From positions 6,832,231 to 6,896,230 of the forward strand of contig LR746269.1 in assembly GCA_902729315.2 (NCBI GenBank): 64,000 bases of DNA. Reading direction: 5' to 3'. The translations under genes and the position numbers were made by a program. Origin of the DNA: Spirodela intermedia (Eukaryota; Streptophyta; Magnoliopsida; Alismatales; Araceae). Each line of letters begins with the position of its first letter. Positions within the stretch are counted from its first letter, which is position 1. Under the pieces are notes generated by a model. The model saw only the letters and a list, made by a program, of their open reading frames with translations, was not told the origin of the DNA and ran no database searches. Positions 1 to 9,762 of this stretch are shown here, piece by piece.

Positions 1-36
1 GCATTCAGAGGAAAAGATCATGGAGAAAGATCATAC

Positions 37-524
37 CCAGCGAATTGCCTCAGGCTTGTACTTCAGCCTCCATTCGAGAGCTTCTCTCAGCATTTTACTA
101 GCCTTTTTGGTGCTCCCGTTCCTTGCAATGAGGTATCTTGAAATGGAAGCATCTGAGCATGAGCTTGGCAGCTTGGTGGACAAGGGCCCCACAAGCTTCC
201 GAACCTCATCGATCTGGATGATGAAGAAAAACACTATTAGATGCTGATATAGCCTGAGGAAAACTAAGATTAGTAGCTGAATTAGATGGAGAATTTCTTA
301 AGGCTTAGACCCAGTCAACGATTTATGAACATGGTTATTTTTTTTTATATATATATTTTTTTTGCGAGGTGTTTGCAAGATTTTTCAATGCCATGAATTT
401 TAGACCAGAAGCAGAGCCTAATGACCATGAAAAAGAGACCAAGTTGCTGCATTACCTTCATTCGCTGTTCAGCAGTTGACAATGCTTTCTGACGGCCATT
501 TGACCTTGATTTGTTCGAAGACAT
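37..524 (-). CDS. SEC14-like CRAL-TRIO lipid-transfer protein, N-terminal part (gene cut by window edge)
   Basis: Two coding exons are visible on the minus strand: 524-456 (23 codons, starting at ATG 524) and 213-37 (59 codons). The intron between them (455-214) runs from GTAATG to ATCCAG. A GTATGA donor at 36 sends the gene off the left edge. The exons join in phase 0. The text after the join (IDEVRKLVGPLSTKLP, then a YLIARN stretch and a LEWRLKYKPEAIRW ending) is the CRAL-TRIO N-terminal helical domain of plant SEC14-like proteins (family knowledge). Those proteins bind phosphatidylinositol or related lipids and move them between membranes. The lipid-binding CRAL-TRIO domain itself lies outside the window. 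The start was chosen because the short Lys/Ser/Arg-rich head joins in phase and resembles the poorly conserved heads of this family. The subfamily cannot be assigned from 82 residues. Confidence 0.8.
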
Positions 525-1530
525 GCTTCAAAAGTCAACGGGGCTCCCTGGTTAAGCTGAAGATTAACCCCTGGTAAGGCAGCTTGTGTTTAGGAACAGA
601 AGGAAAATTGTTGCCACTGATCTGAACATATTTCCATTTTTTCCTAGTGAAATTTTGTGGATTCCACTGGTAAGCAAAGCAAGTTGTACTGATTTGGCAT
701 AAAACTTATATGAATTGTGGCATATGATTGAAAGAACTATGATTTGTTCTTCAGAATCATAAATATTTCAGCGGCATCAATTGCTCCTTCAATTTTTATA
801 AGAGATGCAGTAGTACAGGTGGATCGGATGAACCAGAGACTAAAGGCCGCAGAAGACTCGGCCACTGTCCACAAAGAAACACAGAGACAGACAGCGAGAT
901 AGAGAGAGAAAGAGAGAGAGGGTTTAGCAGTTGGAACTACACCTTTGCAGGAGATGGCCGCTGGTTAACTGCCTCAGCTTCAGAGGAAGAGGAAGCCGGC
1001 TAAAAGATTGGGGAATGGAGAAGCTACAAGTTCCACCACCTAACATTTTAGAGAGAGAGAGAGAGAGGTACAGTCAAGGCGGGGGTTGACAGGCAGGTGG
1101 GCATGCTTTGGAGCTAAGGATGGTGCGGGAGGACTCCTCCAAGAGTGGCGTATTGGCCTAACATAGCTTGGGCCCACACAGCTTACAGGCCCAGTGGGCT
1201 TCGCTCAAGGAGTCGCATCCGACCAAAGAAGTGCCCAAATATGGCCTAAATTAGCCCACTTTATACATTTTTTTTTCTTCGATAGTTAGATATGCCTAGA
1301 TAAATGGCTCCCCTCGAGCAGCTTTTGTTCTATTTTGGGTAATTTCTATCTTGCGGTGGAAATGGTCTAGTCTGGGCCGGAGCTTAAGGGAAAAGCCCGA
1401 TACCGGCCCAATTACTCCCATTCTTAAGGAAAAGCTCGGGAATTTCGTTTTAGGCCGGGGATGGCTGATGGGAACAACGTAGAGGACCAAAAATAGATAG
1501 AACACACGAGGGCTTCAGGCCCTTTTACTC
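525..1530. other. Upstream and intergenic DNA between SEC14-like gene and the CT repeat cluster
   Basis: No convincing coding exon is seen. The stretch carries two short purine tracts, near 898-921 and 1051-1067, which read as CT-rich on the minus strand and would fit a transcribed leader of the SEC14-like gene. The rest is mixed-composition spacer with several GGCCCA/TGGGCC motifs, for example near 1169-1199. Nothing else can be supported. Confidence 0.5.
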
Positions 1531-1539
1531 TTGGGCCTG

Positions 1540-1544
1540 AATTG

Positions 1545-1588
<44 letters not shown>

Positions 1589-1803
1589 ACTACCGTCGAC
1601 ATAACCATCTTACGAGTGGCGATAACCAGAGAGTCGTGTAACCCGCAAGACCAGCCCCCATCGCCCCGGATCACGCGCTGTTGTCCCCCTCTCTCTCTCT
1701 CTGTCTCAAACCCAACTACCGCCTACATAACCATCTCACGAGTGACGACGACTGCGGTGTCGTGTAACTTGCACGACCAGCTCCTATCGCCTCCGGGCAC
1801 GCG

Positions 1804-1850
<47 letters not shown>

Positions 1851-2010
1851 ACGTCTGTCCCTCTCTATGTTTCAAACCCAACTACAATCGGCAGAACCAT
1901 CTTACGAGCGGCGACAAACGGGGAGTCGTGTAACTCTCAAGACCAGTCCCCGTCGTCCCCCCCTCTCTCTCTCTCTCTCTCTCTCGCTCTACAACCCACT
2001 GACGGGGTCG
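1540..2010 (+). repeat. Tandem array of about 3.5 units, each a CT tract plus a ~100-bp spacer
   Basis: A CT tract is followed by a conserved spacer starting with CAACCCAACTACCG or a close variant at 1582, 1707, 1873 and, partially, 1992. Each full spacer continues with the same blocks: ACATAACCATC, ACGAGTGGCGA, GTCGTGTAAC and GACCAGC. The starts are 125, 166 and 119 bp apart, and the difference is mostly the length of the CT tract. This is a minisatellite-like array with an embedded microsatellite, not a gene. The open frame through it is low-complexity Ser/Leu. Confidence 0.8.
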
Positions 2011-3290
2011 GCATGAATTCCTCCGCAAGGCCCAGAGTTTCAATCCTCTTTATCACAACCCGTCTCTAGCGTCGACCCTATCCCCTTTGACTTTTCGGGT
2101 AGCGGCGCCCTAGTCTCCCGGGAGTCCTGGACGGGGTCGCCCATTATAGGGCGGCCAAATTGGGTCACCTGGCCCCACCCCCGGCCCATTCTCCTCCCCA
2201 CGCCACCACCCTCCAACCCCATCCTCCGACCGCACTTAATGGCTAGTTACCTGATCCCTCCTCCTCCCTCTCATCAATTCTCCCTCTCCCAAAACCCGCC
2301 CGCCCACGACTAGAGAGATATAGTGGGCTAGAGATAGAGAGAGAATAAGAGTTAGAGATAGAGATAGAGAGGAGAGATAGACGCTTGCAGTTGGGGCGTA
2401 GTCGTTGGTTTCTGCATGAACAGCACACGTATCTCACTGTCTATCTAGCCTGAGCCCTCTGCTATTAAAGAGCTCTTCAATGTGAAAATGATACGGTAGA
2501 GAGAGAGAGAGAGAGATTGGGTTCATGTCTTAACGGCCCAGTGGGCTGGACATGCGACCGTTCAAACCGGCGGCTGGATAGGCTTTAGCTCGTGGGCTGT
2601 CCGACATGCTGGGCCCACTGGGACCCACAAAAAGAAATGTGGGCCCCAGCCGTAGAATCCACAGGATTATTGGATAACAACGGATCACCACCTATAAGAG
2701 GGAGACAACAAAGCAGTCATCTACTTATCCACATTGGTCAGCTTTCGTCTCCGGCCCTAGTGGGCCCGTCAACGTCTGACGTGGCCCCACTAACCCAAAG
2801 TCGCTATCATCTCTCTCGGACAACCACGTCGGATCGATGGGCTGGATCTGCTGCCGCGGATCCCATCATGATCTGGCTTGCAGTTGTACGCATTGACCAC
2901 CGGGGGCCAGGCCTAGATTGACTGGCCAATCCCGTGGGCCGCCGGTCAACCAGATTAGATCGACCGTGATCAGGAACCTTGGACCATGTGGATGATCTCC
3001 AGCACCGCAAAGAACACCATTTTTTTTCAGACTAATCTGACAGAATCACATTACAAGGATTCTATCTTTTAATCGCCTGTTAGGCAGCACCCAGCTTTAA
3101 ACTGGTTCGATGAGGATTATTTATTGACGGGAAAAGAACCTTAGAAAAATGCTCAGATGCATCGGGAGAATGGAAGAAAACCAAGATCATGTGAGCTAAA
3201 ACCCAATAAGAATTACCTAACAAATGCCTGAGATCTTCAACGAGTTCTAATTTACAGGGCGACCGTGATAATCCTAGGTCGGATCGCAGC
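2011..3290. other. Intergenic DNA downstream of the EIN3-like gene
   Basis: This spacer holds a GA-rich stretch near 2310-2375, a second near 2498-2516, and repeated GGCCCA/TGGGCC motifs. I see no conserved coding signal, no RNA gene and no transposon ends. The last 100 to 200 bases are presumably the 3' untranslated region of the EIN3-like gene. Confidence 0.5.
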
Positions 3291-5030
3291 TCAGAAGGGC
3301 CAGTTTGATCCTTCCATCTTCCCCATGGGGTTCCCTGAAACCCTAGAGAGCCCGTCTCCGGAGTCCAGTCCGGAGAAGCCGAAAGAGCTAAATCTGATGA
3401 AGTCCTCGTTGACCGGATTGGGCCTCTGGACGCTGAATCCTTGTTGAAACCCGCCGCCTACCTCGTCCCTGAAGAACGGCGGCGGCGGCGTAGGCGGCGG
3501 TAACGTGCCGCCGCGGGTGTTCTGAGCGTCGTAGGCGCCGGCGGCGGCGGGGGTGGGGCCTGAAAACAGAGCTTGTCCGAGGAAGCCATGGCCGTCGTTG
3601 GCCCGGTTGATGGCGCTGTCGTAGAAGGACAGGAGATCGCTGATGGACTTTTGCCCATCTGCCGGAATCCCCAGGCCGGAGATGTTCGCCGTCGCCGGCG
3701 GCGGCTTCTCCTCCGCCGCCGGGGGCTGGAAGCAGAAGCTGTTCTCGCTCCGACGATCGTAGTGATGGTCGCCGGTCTTGGGTTTCTTCTCGCCGGAGCC
3801 TTGCCGGAGGTGGGAACGATACTGGTCCATCATCATCATCAACTCCGTCTCCGGCGACGGTGGCCTCTTCCGGATGAACTCCAAGGAGGAGGAGGAGGAG
3901 AAGGAGGAGGAGAAGGAGGCCACTGAAGCAGCAGCCTCCTTCTTCGGCGGCGCCACCACCTCCGCCAAGTCGTCCAACCCGTCGACGTCGTACTCGCCGG
4001 TGCAACTGCTGCCGAAGGAGAAGCTCGCGGGGTCGCCGCAGGCTTCGGCGTTGACCTGAAAGCAGGAAGGAAGGGAGGACTCCTCCTGGTTGACTACCGC
4101 CGACCAGATCTGACTCTCCTTGGCAGTCATCTTGTCCTGGAGGCACTTGGACTGCCTCACCAGCTTCCTAATCTTTTCAACGTCCGGCGACATGTGCTTG
4201 ATCACCGCCGTCAAGACGCCGACTTTCCACGCCTTCTTGAGATCGTGAGGCTTCTTGTACGGCGGCGCCCCCTGGGCCCCCGTCTGGGGCCACCACTCCT
4301 CGCCGCCGGTGGGCCACCACGGCGGCGGGATTCCCCTCTCCAGGGGGAACTTCCTCTGTGGGGGGTCACAGTGCTGCATGAGAGCGGAGAGGAGGGATCC
4401 CAGAGTGGTGTCTTGAAGCTCATGCAGCGACCGGGGACCGGCACCGCCGCCGGCTGCGGCGGCGGAGATGGGTCGAGAGGGGAGGAGGCAGTTCTCGGCC
4501 TGGTACTTGGCGATGGCGGCGGGGCCGTTGCGGTCGAAGCGGACTTTTTCCTTCCACCAAGCGCGAAGGTTGTCGGAGGCGCCGCCGACGGGCTTGCCCT
4601 TCTCGGGGATGATGCCGTAGACGAAGCCCTGGGCCTTGCAGACCTCCATCATCTTCAGCATGTACTTTAGGATGCCGTCTTGGGCGCGGGACATCTTCTT
4701 CCTCCTCGCCTGTTCCTGCGACTGCCGGAGCTTGGCGGCGCCGCCGTGGTCGGCCGGCTTGGTGCCGATCTGCTGTTCCCGGAGCCGCTTCAGCTTCAGC
4801 CTGTCCCTCCACATTCTCCTCTCCAGCTCGTCGACGTCGATGTCGTCCTCGCTATCTTCGTCCTCCGGGAAGGTCTCGCCGGCGGCGGGGGCGGCCAGTG
4901 GCGCCACCGCAGCGGGCGGCGGGGCGAGGGGAGGAGAGAACGGGAAGCTCTCCACGTCGACGGACGGTGGGAGTTGCAGAAAGTCGAAGGAACCGGGGAA
5001 GCAAAACTCGTCCACTGCTATCCCTCCCAT
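3291..5030 (-). CDS. EIN3-like (EIL) ethylene-signalling transcription factor
   Basis: A single uninterrupted exon encodes 579 residues from ATG 5030 to a stop at 3293-3291. An intronless coding region is usual for this family. EIN3/EIL proteins are nuclear, bind DNA as dimers and switch on ethylene-response genes; their level is set by EBF F-box-mediated degradation (family knowledge). Seen in the sequence: an N-terminal acidic run (about 56-69), then the EIN3 DNA-binding region at about 61-318, with the basic [14 protein letters not shown] block, [44 protein letters not shown] and the [20 protein letters not shown] block. The C-terminal half is low-complexity and Ser/Pro/Gly-rich. The open frame continues 34 codons upstream without another ATG. 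The gene is GC-rich, unlike its surroundings. It faces away from MOS4. Confidence 0.95.
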   Translation of the reverse strand: MGGIAVDEFCFPGSFDFLQLPPSVDVESFPFSPPLAPPPAAVAPLAAPAAGETFPEDEDSEDDIDVDELERRMWRDRLKLKRLREQQIGTKPADHGGAAKLRQSQEQARRKKMSRAQDGILKYMLKMMEVCKAQGFVYGIIPEKGKPVGGASDNLRAWWKEKVRFDRNGPAAIAKYQAENCLLPSRPISAAAAGGGAGPRSLHELQDTTLGSLLSALMQHCDPPQRKFPLERGIPPPWWPTGGEEWWPQTGAQGAPPYKKPHDLKKAWKVGVLTAVIKHMSPDVEKIRKLVRQSKCLQDKMTAKESQIWSAVVNQEESSLPSCFQVNAEACGDPASFSFGSSCTGEYDVDGLDDLAEVVAPPKKEAAASVASFSSSFSSSSSLEFIRKRPPSPETELMMMMDQYRSHLRQGSGEKKPKTGDHHYDRRSENSFCFQPPAAEEKPPPATANISGLGIPADGQKSISDLLSFYDSAINRANDGHGFLGQALFSGPTPAAAGAYDAQNTRGGTLPPPTPPPPFFRDEVGGGFQQGFSVQRPNPVNEDFIRFSSFGFSGLDSGDGLSRVSGNPMGKMEGSNWPF

Positions 5031-5070
5031 TGTTCCCGAGATGAGATCGGGGAGAGCTCTCAGACGCAGA

Positions 5071-5139
5071 AAATCACAGCTTTTTGGATCAACCCGAGGG
5101 TTCGGATCAAGAATCACAGCTTTTTGGATCAACCCGAGG
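5071..5139 (-). repeat. Short direct repeat in the leader of the EIN3-like gene
   Basis: A ~28-bp block containing CACAGCTTTTTGGATCAACC occurs twice, starting near 5072 and 5112, 40 bp apart. Both copies lie directly upstream of the start codon in the probable second leader exon. The unit does not look like a known element. Confidence 0.8.
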
Positions 5140-5144
5140 ATTTC

Positions 5145-5946
5145 CTGTTCATGTGGGAAATAAGAATTACGTTCAGAAACGGATGAAATTCAAGGAGATG
5201 ATATATGAGTTAGAACTATGCACCGACGTACTCGACACGACGTGAGAGAAATCGGAAACAAAGGCGAGATTTTATGCATCTCTTCCATCTAGAATCGATG
5301 AGATCATCTCCACACGAGATGCCAAATCTGGTTCCGGCGAGAATACAGACAATCTCCTCGATTTCTGCTCCCACATGAAGGAAAATAAAATAACCTGGGT
5401 TGACCGAGAAGCTGAGGGGTGGGGGAGAGAGCACAGACAGAGAGCCTGGAAACAGCCACTGCGACGGATGCGAATCATATTCAGAGAGATGCTCGGCCTG
5501 TTAAGAATAACTTGGCCAAAACCATCGTGAACCTCAGAATTCTTCCTATAACAGAATGACCGCAGCGAGGCCCACGAGGGGGCAGAAAGACGGCGACCGA
5601 GAACGGAAACTGCGGCGGGGAACTCTCGGTGTGATCCGTGAAGACGAGAGAGAGATAGAGAGGGAGAGAGAATGGAGAGGGCGACGATGACGATGAGAGA
5701 GAGTGCATCTGCATGGTGAACTCTCTGGTTTTGCCTTGTCTTCATGAGAGTCGAGTTCGGGTAGCCGAGGATTCAGAGGACGAAGACGGGGAGATCAGAA
5801 ACTGAGACGACAGTAAATCGTGAAACAAACAGAAGCAGAATAAAAAGGAGAGGAAGGAGGAGGAAGAGAAGAAGAAGAAGAAGAAGAACCAGAGTAGCCA
5901 CGGAATGAACAAAAAATCGGACAAGTAGCAACTTCAGTCGTCTTAC
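5145..5946 (-). other. Probable leader (5' UTR) intron of the EIN3-like gene
   Basis: On the minus strand a strong donor, CCAG|GTAAGA, lies at 5947/5946. A pyrimidine-preceded acceptor, GAACAG, ends at 5145. Together they would remove about 800 nt between a CT-rich leader exon (about 5947-6275) and the exon with the start codon. Leader introns are known in EIN3 family genes. This is inferred from splice signals only. Confidence 0.55.
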
Positions 5947-6208
5947 CTGGGAAATAAGAGAGACTAAGCGTTGCAGGTACAAAGTACTCTTCTTTGGGCT
6001 CCTCCTCAGCCCCTCCGGGACGCCATGAAAACACTTTCCCCCGAGCTCGAACGCCGCGCAGGTCCAGCGGTAGCAACGGAGGGAGAGGATAAGATAGGAG
6101 AGGAGACGGTGGATGCCCGGATGCCGAAGATTGAACGAGGAAAAAGGGGGGATCCGGGGCCAGAAGTTGAGTCTCGTGGGATGATGAGGACGCTGTTAGA
6201 TAGAGAGC

Positions 6209-6214
<6 letters not shown>

Positions 6215-6250
<36 letters not shown>

Positions 6251-6310
6251 TCGGCCTTGGCCTCTTGTTGCACTGGCTCCTCCCGCAGAGGGCGAGCCGC
6301 TTGATATACT
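6215..6310 (-). promoter_or_regulatory. Candidate core promoter and CT-rich leader of the EIN3-like gene
   Basis: Minus-strand reading gives a TATA-like AGTATATCAAG at 6310-6300. About 55 nt downstream is a (CT)n run (6246-6215) that would lie in the first leader exon. Spacing fits a start near 6275. No transcript evidence is available. Confidence 0.4.
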
Positions 6311-6319
6311 GTAACAGTC

Positions 6320-7762
6320 TTCCACTGACTCTGGTTAAGTTAACATCGACTCCCAGTTAAGCTCCTCCGCGTCGGAAGCTGCGTTCTACGTGGCCTCAAG
6401 ATTGCTCTCAAACGTGGTCGCCCCTGATTGGTTGTGTTACACCTCTCGTACGTCCGACCATGCCGCTTCCCTACATGAGCTTGAAGTATATTAAAATTAC
6501 GACACCTCCAAAGATAATAGCGTTATAAATTATCTCTCTTAATCCTTTTAATCACCGGGTTAAGACAAAATATTGGTTCTATTAATGGGTTTTCCGTAAA
6601 ATGTTCTCCCTTTTGGAGTGTTCTTCCATAAAATTTGTTTACAAACTCTCACCGCACTCGTCTTATGAAATATCTGTTTTCATAAGCACCTCATAATTGC
6701 ACCTAACCCCCCGAAAAATGTAAGAATGATCACAACCATCTCACTGTAACTAAGTTTTGTATCTCACTGATAGTCACGTGATTGGAGGGCCAAAAAAAAT
6801 AATGCAAAGTAGCACGCCTACGTGGAAATCGCGGTCGATTATTTAGAAACCGGGTATATTATGCAAAAAAATAATTAAATATATAAATGTTTACGAACCC
6901 AACTATTTTTATTCGAGAGGGTTAAAATTATAATTTTTGGAAGGTCATGAGCGCAAATAATGTGAATTTTGGTGAAATAATACTTTGTAAAACTAATAAT
7001 CTTCTTGGCGCCAATGTTTGCTAATGAAAGTAGTAACTTTGAAAGATTTCTCTTGAAAAATACCCCCGAGATCATAAGATATTTACTTCAGTTGACACGT
7101 CGGTGAGACTAGAAGCTCTTAATGGTTATTCATATCTGAACACTATGAGAGTAGATTAATCATAAGATATCATTTTGGAAGTTATCATAAGGTACAAATA
7201 TTTATGGGTTGTTTTATGAATAAGACCCTCGTAGAGCTGACACCGCTCCCCTGAGAGCCAGCTTTACTGGCAACTGGAGATCTCTTGTCCGCATCCAGTT
7301 ACACTCGCAAATGGTTCTGCTTCAGCCGTCGATATCTCCGTGGGAGGAATCGGATTCCAACCCCCTATTCGATCCCGTTTTAGTCGGCGTCTTCGAGTCC
7401 GCCTACGTGGTCGACTCAGAGACGCAGGATGTGATATATTCTTTGACGTCCTCACGATGACGTCATCCAAGAACGCGTGACCCGTCGGAATCGTGACCGT
7501 CTGTCTGGTTGCTTCTTTTTCTTGCCGCCGATTTCTCCCGAAAGGCGCCAGTTGTCAGGCTGTCCTGGCCAGACCAGCTGCGAAGCTGGAACTGCCGCCG
7601 CGGGGCCGACGTTCATCAGACCTCTCTCTCTCTCTCTCTCTCTCTCTAAGACGAAACCCATGTAATTGCCCACCGGAGCGGCCGCCGATTTCTTCTCGGG
7701 GAAGGTCATTTCTTTACTCTAGAAAGGCAGGTTTCAATGACTACACTCACTTTTATCTCTAA

Positions 7763-7810
<48 letters not shown>

Positions 7811-8678
7811 GTGGGCCGACCCAATAACTTCTCACAACTGTCTTGATGGGTTCACTAGTTTGAACCGCTCTTTGTTCCCACGGCCTCCGCTGGATTCCCG
7901 GCGTAGAAACATCGCAGAAAGAGAGAGTGAGAGACAGGCAGACGTACAGACAGAGAGAGCGCACCTGAATGGGGGAACAACTTATTACAGATTTTATTGC
8001 TGTTTTTAGCTACCGTCGGGGCATTAAATCGTTCACACGGGCCGCCGCTTTTCGGGTGTACTTGACCGCGGATGGCGGCGTGGCGGCCGATGGTTAAACT
8101 GGATGGGAGTGCACTGACCAATGGTGAGGTTACCGTTTTCGTACTAGCCCTGGGGATTCGCCTGCAACCAAGCCGGCGGGACGCGTTGGCCCCACGCCGT
8201 CGTCTGTGTCGCCCCGGCCGTCGCCGACAAGCCCAGACTCAGAGGGAGCCGGACAGCCTCGTGTTCAGTCCTGACCCCATTAAGACAAACTCTTCCGATT
8301 CCCGAGCGCCAAAGCGATTCATCGTAGATTTACCCGCCCATTTATGTACTTCTTAATAAATTAAATTAAATTAAAAATAAGTTCAAACGAAATAATTGCC
8401 ACATTATTATTTACGATAATAGATACCGCTCGAAGCGAGGGCCGGGCTTGTCTTTTCTAGTCACGTGGGTGAGCATAATTTTAATTTAATAATGGGCCGG
8501 GCCCAATACAAAAGCAATCATAATTAAACGAATATTATAATTAACGAGTTTTTTTGCTCCCGAATATCCAAAGTTGACCAATTAATTTTTATCTGACAAA
8601 TACCTCACCACCCGTTGACATTCTCCCCATAATTTATGAAAAGTCCCTTTCATGCAATTCTTTCCAGACTATATTTAA
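6320..8678. other. Spacer between EIN3-like and MOS4 genes
   Basis: No gene is supported. An AT-rich part (about 6480-7250) is followed by a GC-richer part (about 7260-8340) with CT microsatellites at about 7620-7648 and 7766-7808, then AT-rich DNA again. The open frames across the CT tracts are low-complexity and start or end in repeats. Confidence 0.5.
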
Positions 8679-9540
8679 GAGTTGACGGGTTCTTTGTCTG
8701 CTTCTTTTTTTTTATTGGCGAAACAACTAAGAGTAATTATTTTTTTCACCATAAATAAGAGTTTCCATTTTTTAATTTCACCGATCAGAAAAATATTTTT
8801 CGTCATTTTCTGGTAGACACAAAATGGTTTTCTCTCGTTCGTACACATACAATTATTTATATCCAAATAATATATATTTTTATTTACCTAACATTCGACA
8901 GGTTCTTTGTCTTCTTCTTTTTATTTTTTTTGTTAGCGAAATAATTGAGAGTAATTCTTTTTTTTACCATCAAGAAGAGTTTTCCATTTTTTAATTTCGC
9001 CGATCATAAAAAAATAATTTTCATCATTTCTGGTAGGCACTAAAATGTTTTCCTCTTGTCTTGGTACATATACAATTTTTTATATCCAAATAAAATATTT
9101 AAATTATTTATTTACTTTGAATTCGGCATGCTCTTTTTCTTCCTTTTTATTTTTTATTGGCGAAAAAAATGTGAGTAATATATTTTTTTCGCCATAAAGA
9201 ATATTTTTCGTCATTTTCTGGTAGGCACTAAAATGTTTCCCTCTTGTTCGTGCATATACAATATTTTGTATCCAAATAAGAAAATATTTTATTTATTTAC
9301 TTAAAATTCGACAGGCTCTTTGTTTTCTTTTTTTTATTTTTATTGGCAAAAATCTACAGGCTCATTTTCTGGGAGTAAGGAATTTTTTTTTTACCATAAA
9401 GAGAGTTTTCCATTTTTTGTTTCACCGATAATAAAAAAATCGTCATTTTCTGGTGGATACATTTTTTTTCCTCTTGTTCGTATATATACAGTTTTTCCTA
9501 TGAAAATGAAAATATTTATTTTATTTATTTACTAATTTTA
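8679..9540 (+). repeat. Four-copy tandem repeat, ~185-235 bp units, upstream of MOS4
   Basis: Units begin near 8679, 8893, 9121 and 9306. Each opens with a variant of ATTCGACAGGCTCTTTGT, then a T-rich run and a GGCGAAA block. A GAGTAAT block, AGAGTTTTCCATTTTTTAATTTC, CGTCATTTTCTGGTAG and CTCTTGTTCGTA follow, ending in TATATCCAAATAA and a TATTTATTTAC tail. Unit 3 lacks the middle block. The copies are diverged and AT-rich. No coding capacity is seen. Confidence 0.85.
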
Positions 9541-9616
9541 TCTGGATAGAAAGGTGCAATACATCTCTGCTCTCACCAAAGAGAGACAGTAGGATGCGTG
9601 CGGCTCTCTGGTTGAT

Positions 9617-9664
9617 TTGGGCTCTATATTAGTAATTGGGCCAGAAGGCCCATTAGTAGCCCAG
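9617..9664 (+). promoter_or_regulatory. Cluster of site II (TGGGCC/T) motifs upstream of MOS4
   Basis: Within 48 bp there are TTGGGCTC (9617), TTGGGCC (9636), AGGCCCATTA (9646) and TAGCCCAG (9657). In plants such site II motifs, bound by TCP factors, are common in promoters of housekeeping and translation-related genes (established knowledge). They lie 100 to 145 bp before the MOS4 start codon, so a role in MOS4 transcription is a reasonable inference. Confidence 0.5.
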
Positions 9665-9762
9665 TATCTCGTTGGTTTGAATACCTCCGGTTCTCTTACC
9701 TCTTTTCTCTCGTCGTCGTCTCAGAGACGCCTGCAACTTGTGGTGGAAGAGGAGGAAGAAGA

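Noticed and set aside
1616-1933. 105-codon open frame over the CT tandem array
   Set aside because: It is mostly Ser-Leu from CT repeats and follows the repeat units rather than a gene.
1188-2620. Repeated palindrome-like GGCCCAGTGGGC at 1188 and 2535 with a related block near 2612
   Set aside because: These are short, GC-rich, common site II-like motifs; no terminal inverted repeats or target duplications were found around them.
3388-4812. Several long alternative frames over the EIN3-like gene
   Set aside because: They are Arg- or Leu-rich low-complexity shadows of the GC-rich EIN3-like coding region.
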